64,000 nt of DNA from Cinclus cinclus (Eukaryota > Chordata > Aves > Passeriformes > Cinclidae): positions 64,093,158-64,157,157 of the forward strand of contig NC_085049.1 in NCBI RefSeq assembly GCF_963662255.1, in the 5' to 3' direction. The position numbers were made by a program, and so were the translations under genes. A model generated the notes under the pieces. That model was not told the origin of the DNA and searched no databases. It saw nothing but the letters and a program-made list of their open reading frames with translations. Positions 38,903 through 48,490 of the stretch are shown piece after piece. Position 1 is the stretch's first letter, and every line of letters begins with the position of its first letter.

Positions 38903-39904
38903 TTTATTAAGTAATCATCTGATAGCTACAATGGTGAATTGGAAGTTTAAAAACAAAATAAAATAAAAAGAAATAAAGAAAATAAAAAAAAAAGAAAAAG
39001 GAAAAGCAACCCCCCCCCCCACCTTCCCCCCCCAAAAAAAGTCCACATTGTATCTCCCCATATTTTGGGAAATAGGCTGAAGGAAACATTCTACACTGTA
39101 GAAGACACATGTAACTGATGATATCCATGTTTTGACATTGGAACTGCAAGCCTGGAACATATAGTTCTAAAGCCTCAACCAAAAGAAGCTTAATAATAAT
39201 AGCATGGATACATCACCACTGTGAAGATGTTAACATGTTAAGGATTCTGGGATACCAATCTGGTATAATCAGGAATATACTAGGTTCCTGTGAAAGATGT
39301 GGCAATTCTTATTAAGGTCAGCTTTCAGAGAACTTTGATAAACAAAGTTCTAGACTGATTACTTACAGTACTCCTTTGCTTGCAGAAAAGCAGGAGAGTA
39401 GTTCAATAAAAACTGATCATTTTTCTGACTGGATTTGATTAGTTGCATAACTTTAGCAAGATTATCACAGTGTGATCTACTAAGATTTTAGGATTATATG
39501 AACACCAGCACCAAATTAATCTTGGAATCACACAACTGAGATACTTGTAAACTCTCATATGTCTCTGAGCACTTACGAAGTCTCTCCCGGTCCCACTGCT
39601 TCAGTAAGCATTTGATAGTGCAGCATTTTATTGACAAAGCAACACAATCTGGACAGATTCCTGGCTTCTCTCTCCTTGCAATAATAGCATACCACCTTGT
39701 CAAACCCCCAAGGATGCAAACTGGGGTTATTTTACATAAAGTCTCCCTTTGTAGCATCTGAAATAAAAACCTTTCCCCCAGAACTGCCACTGTTTTGATA
39801 GTGAATTCCATGCTGAGTTGTACAACTGGTTACTCAGTTCTTTGGCTGATTTTAAGAATTGCATTCAAAAGATACTCTGTGTTAGAGGCATTTAGAAAAT
39901 ATAT
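38903..39904 (-). other. SOCS2: SOCS2 3' UTR with two candidate poly(A) signals
   Basis: Downstream of the TAA stop, the minus strand has AATAAA at 39,632-39,627 (about 275 bases on) and again at 38,908-38,903 (about 1 kb on). A 3' UTR of about 1 kb would suit SOCS2, so the distal signal may be the main one. A 105-codon frame at 39,811-39,494 lies inside it and has no recognised similarity. A G-rich tract (minus strand, 39,033-39,010) lies just before the distal signal. Confidence 0.5.
39010..39033 (-). repeat. G-tract in the SOCS2 3' UTR, G-quadruplex candidate
   Basis: On the minus (transcript) strand a run of 8 G is followed by AA, GG, T and a run of 11 G. It is flanked by U-rich sequence in the transcript (A-rich on plus, 38,946-39,009). 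Two long G-runs can supply four stacking strands, so a quadruplex in DNA or RNA is plausible. Homopolymer runs of this kind are also prone to assembly error. Confidence 0.55.
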
Positions 39905-40353
39905 TTATACCTGGTATTGATACTCTTTCAAGTACTCTTTTAGTCTTGTTGGCAATGGCAGCTCCCAGATCTGATTTGTGCTCTTGTTTATAGCTATTCT
40001 GCAGCGGTGTTGCAGAGATGGAGCAGACGTATAGAGGGGTTTGTTCAAGTAAAGGTGAACTGTTCCATTTGAAGGTGTTTCAGTTCTATCCTTGCACATA
40101 AGAACATAGTACTCGATCAAATGCACAACGCTGTTGAACTGTTTAAGTCTAGATCTGACACAAGTGATAGAGTCCAGTCTAAACTTGCCATCTTGATATT
40201 CTATACGTAGATTGGTCGGTCCCGCTGATGTTTTTACCGATATAGTCAGTAGATACTCTGAATGTGAACTATCCCTAACCAGAAAGGTCCCTTCAGGGGC
40301 ATCCTGTAACCTTTCTTTGGCTTCAGCAACAGTCATGTTGCCCCAGTACCATC
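39905..40353 (-). CDS. SOCS2: SOCS2, last coding exon (SH2 domain and SOCS box)
   Basis: Suppressor of cytokine signalling 2 binds phosphotyrosines on the growth-hormone and related receptors through its SH2 domain and recruits Elongin B/C and Cullin-5 through the SOCS box for ubiquitination. The exon starts after a pyrimidine-rich acceptor (TTTTAACAG|GATGG) and completes Gly49, then reads WYWGNMTVAEAKERL. FLVRDS at residues 72-77 holds the phosphotyrosine-binding Arg75. The SH2 domain covers about residues 50-157. The SOCS box follows, with a BC-box-like SLQHRCRIAI at 161-170, LPLP at 180-183 and the terminal KEYQYQV, ending in TAA at 39,907-39,905. With the upstream exon the protein is 197 residues, against 198 in human. 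No inactivating change is seen. Confidence 0.98.
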
Positions 40354-41210
40354 CTGTTAAAAGATGAGAGAAAGAAGGGATTTGTTTATTCCCGTTTGTT
40401 TTAAAAGCTGCTCTCTGGCTGATACGCTTCTAGTCACCCATTTCTTTTGTTGTTTGAAAGCTAAAGTCATGTAGGCGCAGTAAATTTTTATTTGCTATTT
40501 AAATTCATTTGTTTTACAACGCGCCTCGTTTTGACAGAGCCTTCCAGGTCACTTTTTATTTTCATATCTATGCATACACACGCACAAACTTTGGTACAGA
40601 GTCCTGCGGGGCCCCTGAAGCGGGCAGGGACGCGTCCCGCGGCTCCCCGCTGCTCTCCCGCCGGGGCCGGCGCCGCGTCCGCCGGCAGCCCGTAGAACGC
40701 CCGCTTTGGGTGACTCTGAGCAGGCTGCTGTTGGAATAAGCTTTGTCTAGCGATCGAAAGCAAAGGGATAAGAAAACAACTTCGGCGAGGTAGCTGCGGT
40801 CCCGGCGCGGCCGCGATGAAGACAAGAAGCCCTTCCCTTCGCCCGCAACCGAACCCCGCGTCCTGCGGGGCCGGGCGAAGGGAGCGCAGGTACGCGGGGC
40901 CGAGGGGATGCGGCGCCGCGGCCGCCCCGGCCGGCGGCAGCGCCCGGCCCTCGATCCCGGGCTGCCGCCGGGGCGCGGCGCCGCCGGCGCTTTCGCTTCG
41001 GCCGCCGCAGCCCGCGGAAGGTCGGAGTCGTCGCCGCCCTTCTCCGCCGCGGGAACGGGACCCCGCAGCGCCGGGCGGCGATGGCCAGGCATCGCACGGC
41101 CGCCCGGTTCCCCTCTCGGCCCGGTGGGGATCCCCGCCGCGCCGCTCCGCCTTCCCCCGGACAGCGCCGCCGCCCCGGGCGCTTTCCCCTTCCCCGCCGC
41201 CCGGGCTTAC
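40354..41210 (-). other. SOCS2: SOCS2 intron between the coding exons
   Basis: An 857-base GT-AG intron. Its 5' two-thirds is GC-rich and continuous with the CpG island; its 3' third is AT-rich. Nothing else is recognised in it. Confidence 0.9.
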
Positions 41211-41355
41211 CTGCCCGCCGCAGCTCCTCCATAGCCGCGGCCAGCTGCTCCGCCTCACGGCACTCCTCGGCAACGGGCGCCGCCGCCCCGGGGTGCCCCC
41301 AGCGCCCCCCGGAGCTCCCCGCGCTCTCCAGGGACTCGGCGGAGCGCAGGGTCAT
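41211..41355 (-). CDS. SOCS2: SOCS2, first coding exon
   Basis: The ATG at 41,355 opens MTLRSAESLESAG, the standard SOCS2 start. The frame runs through a variable Gly/Ala-rich stretch to AEQLAAAMEELRRAG, the extended-SH2 helix that packs ahead of the SH2 domain. It breaks one base into codon 49 at a clear donor (GGCAG|GTAAGC; first intronic base 41,210). Phase 1 matches the acceptor at 40,353. An in-frame ATG 11 codons upstream exists but is not the family start. The exon lies inside a large CpG island, which explains the other long overlapping frames here. Confidence 0.95.
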
Positions 41356-42990
41356 GGGCGGCGGCGGCGGGCGCGGCCCCGCTCGCACGCAGGTCGGGGT
41401 CTGCCGGCAGGAGAGGGCTCCGCTTCGCCGCCGCGGGGTTCAGCGCCGCTCTGGGCGCATGGTCCCGGCCCCCAGCCCGGCCGCCGCCTGCGAGCGGAGA
41501 GCGTGGTTAGGAGGCGAGCCCCGCGAGAGGCGCTCCCGACGCGAAGCGTATTTCTGGCGATCCCGCTTCGGAACTTCCCAGCATCCAGAGGAGGGACCCG
41601 AGGCGAGAGATCACCTCCCGGCGGAGCGGGGGAGGGACATCTCCTCCCCTCGGCCGCCCAGCCTGTCCTCGGCTCCCGGCGGCGGCCGGAGAAGGTGGTC
41701 TCGCTTTACCGCAAAGGCGAGCCCGCTGATGCCCCGCTCTCTCGGCTGGGGCAGGAGAGCCCGGCCGGCAGCTCTGGGACTTTTGGGGAGGCAGGAGGTC
41801 GTGGGGGAGAGCCGAGCACGTAAAGGTACGAGAGAGGAGGGGTAACCAGCAGAGCGGGGCAGGGGCCCCAGCCTGGGCGCTGCCCGGGTTTCCCGCTGCG
41901 GTGCACGGACGGTACGCACGGACATCTTCCAGTAAGGTCATCCGCGAAGTCGTACCTCTAGGAACGGGAACCCGACGCGGGCCATGCTCCTGGGGTGGGA
42001 GATCTCCTGTCGGGCAGCGCCGTACTCGGGGAGCTGCGGGGCGGGTGAGCCGGGAGCGCCGGCTCCGGGGGCTCTCCGGCCGCTTGGGAACGGAAGGGGC
42101 AGCGCGGTGGAGGTCGCTCTATAATTAGCGCGGGGCAGGAAATATGCTTTTCCCGCTCCATTAAATACTGATATTAGGGGAGGAAAAAAAAAAAAATCTT
42201 TCCTCTCGGCTGAAGCTAACGGGAGGGACAAAAAAAGCCTCATCTCTCCTGGGTGCACCGCCACATCAGGAGCGACACAAAGCCGGGCAATACGAGCCAG
42301 GGGAGCCTAGCCGGCTTGGCCGGAGTGGAGGAACGGGGCTCACGGTGAAAACCGGGAGACGACCGCCGGTGCTTGCGAACCGGGCAGTCTCTGCCTGGGG
42401 ATGCACAGCAGCCGTCAGGTGAGGGATTATGCTGAGGTGGTTCCTCCCCTAGCAAGTTCCGCGGCGGAGTTCAGAAACTTCTCCAAATTAAACTATAGCG
42501 GCAACTGATGGGGTGTTTTGACAGGTTTCTATCCCAACATATGGAGGCACACACGCGGGAACCCCTCGACAAAGCCCATCCCCTCCTTCCCCCGCGCAGA
42601 AGCTCCCGCCGCCGGCTCGGTGACCGGGCGCAGGTGCGCCTGTCACCGGAGAGGCTGCGGGCGCGGGGCCGAGGAGCGCAGGTGGGAGCAGCCCTGCCAG
42701 CGGTGTCCGGGCGCGACCCCTTGCGAAAGGGAGACTCCGGGAGCGCCTAGCCGCGAAGCGCGGCCGCTACGGGAGTTCGGAGGGGACGGAAGGATTTCGA
42801 GGCAGCGGCGGCCGGCTGCAGCCGGGCGTCCCCCGGCCGAGGCGAGGAGCGCTGGAGCAGCCTGCCGCCGGCTGCGGGGCAGCCTCCATCCCGGCGGTCG
42901 GCAGCGCCGTACCGGGAGCGGGGCTGCCGGCTCTCGAAGCGCGGCAGGGCATCGGGGCGGGCGGGGGTAGACGGCGACAGGGGGACTCAC

Positions 42991-43250
42991 CCGGGCTCGG
43001 TGGGACGGGGCTGGGGCCGCCGCCGCTGCCGCCGCCTGGAGGTGGGGCGGTCAGGTTGTTCTGGCTCCCTGCGGCGTCGGGAGGCCGGGGAGACACAGCA
43101 CCCGCCGCCGGGGAGAAGCGTCGAGGCTGTGCTGTGGCGGACAGAGGCTGCCGGAGGAAGATGGTGCTCCTGGGGAAACAACACCCTCCGCTCCCCCTCC
43201 CCTTCCCCGGCGCGGGCGGTCTGCTCGCCTTTGATTGCGAGGCGAGGGCA
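42991..43250 (-). other. SOCS2: SOCS2 candidate non-coding first exon
   Basis: SOCS2 in mammals has a non-coding first exon. On the minus strand the best donor upstream of the ATG is CCCGG|GTGAGT (last exonic base 42,991). A matching acceptor could be the TGCCGGCAG that ends at 41,401, which would give a 5' UTR leader of about 45 bases before the ATG. The transcription start is not visible and is placed only roughly, just downstream of the paired STAT sites. Other donors in this GC-rich stretch are possible. Confidence 0.4.
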
Positions 43251-43301
43251 TCCTGCCCCCGCCGCTCCCCCCTCCCGGGATGGTTACATACAAAGGCTGC
43301 T

Positions 43302-43321
43302 TTCCAGGAACTTTCCAGGAA
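43302..43321. promoter_or_regulatory. SOCS2: Tandem STAT5-type sites (two TTCCAGGAA)
   Basis: Two perfect palindromic GAS elements TTCCAGGAA occupy 43,302-43,310 and 43,313-43,321. They are separated by two bases, so their centres are 11 bases apart, about one helical turn. Paired GAS sites favour STAT5 tetramers, and SOCS2 is a classic STAT5 target downstream of growth hormone and prolactin. They lie about 1.95 kb upstream of the ATG, just ahead of the inferred first exon. That they bind STAT5 is inferred from motif and position. Confidence 0.8.
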
Positions 43322-43326
43322 CCGCA

Positions 43327-43335
43327 TCATGTGAC
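43327..43335. promoter_or_regulatory. E-box of M-box/CLEAR type (TCATGTGAC)
   Basis: TCATGTGAC sits six bases from the second STAT-type site. It fits the binding pattern of MiT/TFE and USF bHLH-zip factors. The motif is short and could occur by chance; its position beside the paired GAS sites is the only support. Confidence 0.3.
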
Positions 43336-43454
43336 AGGACCCGCTCCGGCGCCTCCGCCGCGATCGCGGCCAGCCGGGGCCGACGCACCGAGCCGCCGCC
43401 CCTGTCACGCCGGGGCAGCGGTCGCCGAACGCTGCCCCGCGGCCCCCCCGCCTG

Positions 43455-43489
43455 CTCCTCCTCCTCCTCCTCCTCCTCCTTCTCCTCCT
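43455..43489. repeat. (TCC)n polypyrimidine tract upstream of SOCS2
   Basis: An almost pure CTC/TCC run of about 35 bases with one interruption (TTC). It forms a homopurine-homopyrimidine mirror-like tract about 130 bases from the paired STAT sites, of a kind able to adopt triplex (H-DNA) structure and to vary in length. Confidence 0.85.
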
Positions 43490-44033
43490 GCGCCCGCGGA
43501 GCCGCGGGCGACGCGCAGGTCAGTGCCCGGGGCCGCGGAGAGACCGGCCCTGCGGGGCCGTGCGGGACACGGCGGGACCCCTGCGGGAGCCGGGCGAGCG
43601 CGGGAGCGCAGCCGCCGGTCCCGGGGCCGGATGGGCGAGGGGAGCCCGGCCTGCCCGGCGCCGGCAGCCGCGGGCACCTGAGCGCGGCGGCGGGGCCCGC
43701 CCGCAGGGCCGGGAGCGCGTCGGGGGCCGGTGCCAGGAGCTCTCTGCCAGGGACTTGCGGCGGCCGAAGCTCCCGGGACACCCCACCCTGGTCTCCACCC
43801 CCCTTCACCCTCCGGCGCTGAATACCTCGTTGCTACAAACAGCCATTGCCCGCCGTTGCGCGCGCCGATTTCCTCCCCCTCCCCCCCCCTCCCTTTTAAA
43901 AAAAATATTATTTTTTTTTTTTTTCTAATAACCACGAAGCTGTTTTTCAACGTAAAGATTGCGCCGTGGGTGCCGCTCGGTAACCAGCCCCCTTTCGCCG
44001 GTGCCCCGGCGGCCCCGAGGCGACTTTAGAAAG

Positions 44034-44100
44034 ACACACACACACACACACACACACCGAGGGGAAAAAAAAAATAAAAAGAAAAAAAAAAGGAAAGAAA
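44034..44100. repeat. (AC)12 microsatellite and A-rich tract
   Basis: (AC)12 at 44,034-44,057 is followed by GGGG and an A-rich stretch. It lies at the edge of the SOCS2 CpG island. Confidence 0.9.
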
Positions 44101-47100
44101 AGCGGGGAAACAAAGCAGAAGTAGCCGGAATAGTCTCACCCCAGCCCTTGGCTGCAGGTCAGGGCTCCTTGTAAATTGCACGGGAGTATCACGGAGGGAG
44201 AATTGACGGGGAAAGGATTAAGGGGTGTCTTTTTAAAAAAAATCAGGAAAGAACCCCAAACCTATAAAATAATAGAAGATAATATCTTTAAAAATCGGGG
44301 CGGGAGAGGGGAGGGAGGCTTTGTTATCAGAGGGGTAAATGAATATGTATGAGGCTGGACTGAGGGAGCAGAGCAGCTCCCCTGCACAGAGAGAACTCCC
44401 ACCCTGAGACTCTGCCTTGGGTCGCACTCCCCACTAACGTCTGCAATGCAGCGTTTCTTAAAAAAAAATAAAAATAAAAATAAGGACTGAGGAAGGATTA
44501 CAAATCCTGAAGGATTTTGTAACAATTATTGCTTATAATTCTTAAGCATCAGGCGAGAAGAGAATTAATAGTTATCTTAAAAAATAAGTTCTGTTATTTA
44601 GTAATTAGGTAAATTAATCTGAGGAAGAAAAATTTAATCTACTTTGTTAAGTGAAATATTGGTCAGTGTGATTTCATCTGTTTGTAATGCCTGGGTGCTT
44701 TTGAATTTAACTTATTCAGTTTATGAAAAAAAGGTGGTTTTAATCACTGGCAGCAGCATAGATTTAAAATGAGGTCTGAGGAACAAACACGGGCTTTCTT
44801 AAGCATTCTCAGAAATGGTTTAAAACAATTTAGGTCTTGAAGGTCATTCTTGTTCCTGATTTTGTCTGTGAAGTCCAGATAGCCTCAGATCCAGCCTCCA
44901 GTGATGGTTATGGAATCCCCACTGAGTTTTTTTCGTTGGTTCGATGTGAAGAGGGGAGATTATAGGTTTGTGCCCCTTGTAACTTAGTTGACAGTTCAGC
45001 TACCTATGACGTGAGAGCTTGCAAAAAATCTCCATTACTTTTTCAGAATGGCACTGACTTCACTGTGTTCAGAACAACAAAACAAAATTTATACAGATAT
45101 CTTTTTATTTCTAAAATAATTCTGTATATATAGGTACAGAGCTTTTGCTCAAATATATGTTGTTCTGATATCACAGTGTTCAAATTAAGGCTATTTCTTT
45201 GAAGTTCACTAATGCATCTTGGAGAAAAGGAATACGTCTTGTCTAGATGCAAAGCTGCTTTTTTACAGCTTTGCTGTAGTTCTCTTTTTCTGTGTTATTT
45301 TATTAATGGGATTTTTATGTGGATAGTATCTAAGGACTTCCTTTGCTTCTGCTGTTTATTCATCACTTGAAGTCATAATAATTTGTTTCTGAAACCACAG
45401 CTGGTTGCTATAAAGGCAGAGGGAGGAAGACCACGATTTATGTGGTGAATGAGAAACAAGAACAGAAGAATGTAATAAATGTTTGTTACTTAAAACTTCA
45501 GATATTGTTATGAAAAAGGTAGCATAAAAATTAAATAGGCAGTATATCAGCAGGATCTTTCCTAAACAGAGTTCTGTTAATTTTTTCTCATGAGAACTTA
45601 ATGTCTCTTAAAAATAGCAATAAATATCTGATAAACTTACAAGAGTAATGAAATTCAAACTTAAAAACTGCAAATCGATCTTTAAATGACAATACTGACA
45701 CCTCGTAAGAGTGCTCTGGTTCACAGTTACCTTTATTCTCTGGCTTGAGACATCTGAAAGAGCTATATGCTCACTGGAGTACGTTTGGATTTCACTGTTT
45801 CTTTCAACAATGTTACTTGCTCTTTTTCTCCTCTGTCTGCATGAGTCTTTCATACAGTCATAGGAGAGAAAAGAAATAGTTGTAAGGGTAAGAAAAGGTG
45901 ACTAAATTACATTACTTTTGGGACTATGGGCCGTTTGTAGTGCATTAAACTACTTAAAGCTACTTTTTAGCTTCTTTGGCACTGGGATATTTAAGACAGG
46001 TTTGGTCTGCCTGAAGAGTTTTACTTTATAAAAATCAGAATGGAGTTAGAGAAAGATATGAAATGGACAAAGAGAAAAGAAGGAGCAGACTCAGAAAACT
46101 TAGCTTTCCATCATGTAAACAAAATTGGGTTTTTTAATCTGCCATGTAACAAACAGTAGTTCTTCTAAACAGTCACTAATATGAAAAGTATATACAAGTG
46201 GGGATTTAAAACTTCTATCTACCATTCAAACCAAATGCTTTATTTATTTTTAATCTGTGTGTTTTGGGGTAGCAATTCTAGAACAAATATTGCTGGACAT
46301 ATGCAAATATGAATTCTTCTGAGCCTGTTCTAGAGGCATATCATCCGACTAGAGATGAAAGGCACAAACTTAAGCAATCCCTGTTTTTTTCCCAGATACT
46401 TTCTACTATTCGTGAATGTTGGTTCTGACTGTATATCATCCATATGTAGTAGATATTTTTAATCAAGTTTTATATTGGTAGTGAAAATATGAACACTGAG
46501 AGTTCTTGACAATCACAAGCAGAATATACTGTTTCTGATGATTTCAAATACATATGGTCAAGACAGGGAAGGGTCAGTAAATTTATTTTTTATTTTTCCT
46601 TCAGGCAAAAATCCCTTTCATGACCAAGGAAGGAGGCAGCAACGTTTTTACAGTCCTGCGAAGCGCCTGTTACTAGAAATTATTTTCACTCTGTTCCTGA
46701 AAAGTATGCCAAGTTCACTGGTGAGCTAGTATGCTGATTTATTTATATAATATGATGTGAGCAGAGGGAGGGTAATGTGTTTCTGACTCAGCTGATTTTG
46801 CTAAATTTGCTCTGATTCACTGCAAAGATTTACTGATTTATTAAGATAGATTTACCTAGCTACCTGGAAGAATACAAGGGGCCTTTCCTTGCTCTCTTCA
46901 TCCCTAAGTTCCCAAAGATGCAGTACAGAATATCCATTATCCATGACATACCATTTGGGCAGTTAAAATCCCCTTCAGTTAAAAGGGCAGCTATTGCTTA
47001 TTACATACATCTACTTATTGACTGTGTTTTGACAACTGTTTACCTGAACTAGTCTAAATAACAATGTACAGCTGCCATGGTTTCTCCCTGTCCTGGGATT

Positions 47101-48461
47101 ACAGTCTGGTTTTTGAGCAGAGAAATACAAATACTGAGCCTTCAGCTCCAGCAAATTGGAATGAGTTAATTGTAACTCCACAGCACGAACGAGGTCTGCA
47201 ATGTGAACTCTTAGAGGATTTCTCACTTAGCAGTTAGGAGAAAGGTTTGCTTATTTCACAAAGAGTTCCAAAAACATAATAAATAAAACATAGAGAAAAC
47301 AAATAGTTTAATGCATGGGATCACCCTGCCCTTTCCAGCTGCCTGAGGAACAGAATGTTTTGATGAAATAGACTGAGATTTATACCAAATAGTTTTGCTC
47401 TTTACCAGCTGCCACCTTATTTCCTGCCATTTTTATCTATTCACATGTGAATGCTTTGCCTTTCTTGATAATATACATTTGGTAAAGGAGAATAACAAAA
47501 TAATTCAGTGAATAATTTCTATGAATCAGGGGTGCTCTAAAAAGAAACCAGCACTTATAATTTAAAAGCAAACATCAAAAGATGGCAGCAAGAGAGTAAT
47601 ACTTTAAAATAACATTCAGATTATTTTCTTTCAGAGACAGTTGATAAAAAGGATCATTCCCTTTGATTCAGTGGACAAGTAGACAGGTAATAACTGACAA
47701 GCACAAAACTGACCATAAAAAGGTGGCATTTAAGTCCATCTCTCATCTCATCCTGTGCTATCTACCATCTGAAAGTAAAGGCCTGAACTGCATTGAGTAA
47801 GAGGTTACCTACACAATTGGGATCTTCAGTGAAAATAATTAAAAGTAGTGCTTGCTTAGTTTCTCCAATTTATTATTTACAATTTAAGGTAAAACCAAAA
47901 TAGCATAAAAATATTTTGGATAGGCATGTAAAGGAAAAGTAGAACATGGTGACACAGGGTACTGAGGAAAAAAAAAAAGATAATTTACACAGCAGTTTTT
48001 ACTTTATGTTATGTTAGGCTTCTTTATAAACAGCAGAATTCTGGTCTATCACTATGTTATTTTGTGAATTATCGAGTTTCACTCTGACTAAAATATCTAA
48101 ATATTGCTGAAGGGTACTGGAGAATAAGTGGTAAATATATATGCTTTGATAGCATTTTCTTCCCATTCATGCATTCTTCTCATTAACATGGTAGAAAAAA
48201 GGACTGCTGGAAAGGACCATTTTTGATACAGACTTTTCCAACAACTTCTAGGAGGATATTTGATAGGATTTTAATATTCAGATTACAGCATAAAATGCTG
48301 TGACTGTAATATTTATTTACCTTGTTTTTTTGGCTGAGAAAGAGCATATAGGTGTATATATGCATTACACCTATACACACACATGTTCAGAACCGTGCTC
48401 CCTGAAGTCTTGGATTTTTTGGAGAAACATACACCCTTGGTTTTGTGTTTTTGGTTGTTTT

Positions 48462-48490
48462 CTTTTTTTTCTTTTTTTTTTTTTTTTTTT
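48462..48490. repeat. Poly(T) tract with one interruption
   Basis: T-runs split by a single C within a T/G-rich stretch that begins about 48,415. Confidence 0.85.

Larger units (their letters stand above)
40590..43780. promoter_or_regulatory. SOCS2: Large CpG island spanning the SOCS2 promoter and first coding exon
   Basis: Some 3 kb is dense in CpG and G/C boxes, with a short AT-rich break around 42,120-42,240 (an A-run at 42,184-42,196). It covers the intron, the ATG exon and the upstream region. Many frames of 100-330 codons are open on both strands simply because stop codons are scarce; none shows a recognised domain except SOCS2 itself. Confidence 0.85.

Noticed and set aside
39494..39811. 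105-codon minus-strand frame just downstream of SOCS2
   Set aside because: Lies in the SOCS2 3' UTR, has no recognised similarity and is within chance length.
40488..43950. Many overlapping open frames of 100-335 codons on both strands
   Set aside because: All lie in the CpG island, where stop codons are rare; products are Pro/Arg/Gly/Ala-rich with no domain. Only the SOCS2 reading is supported.
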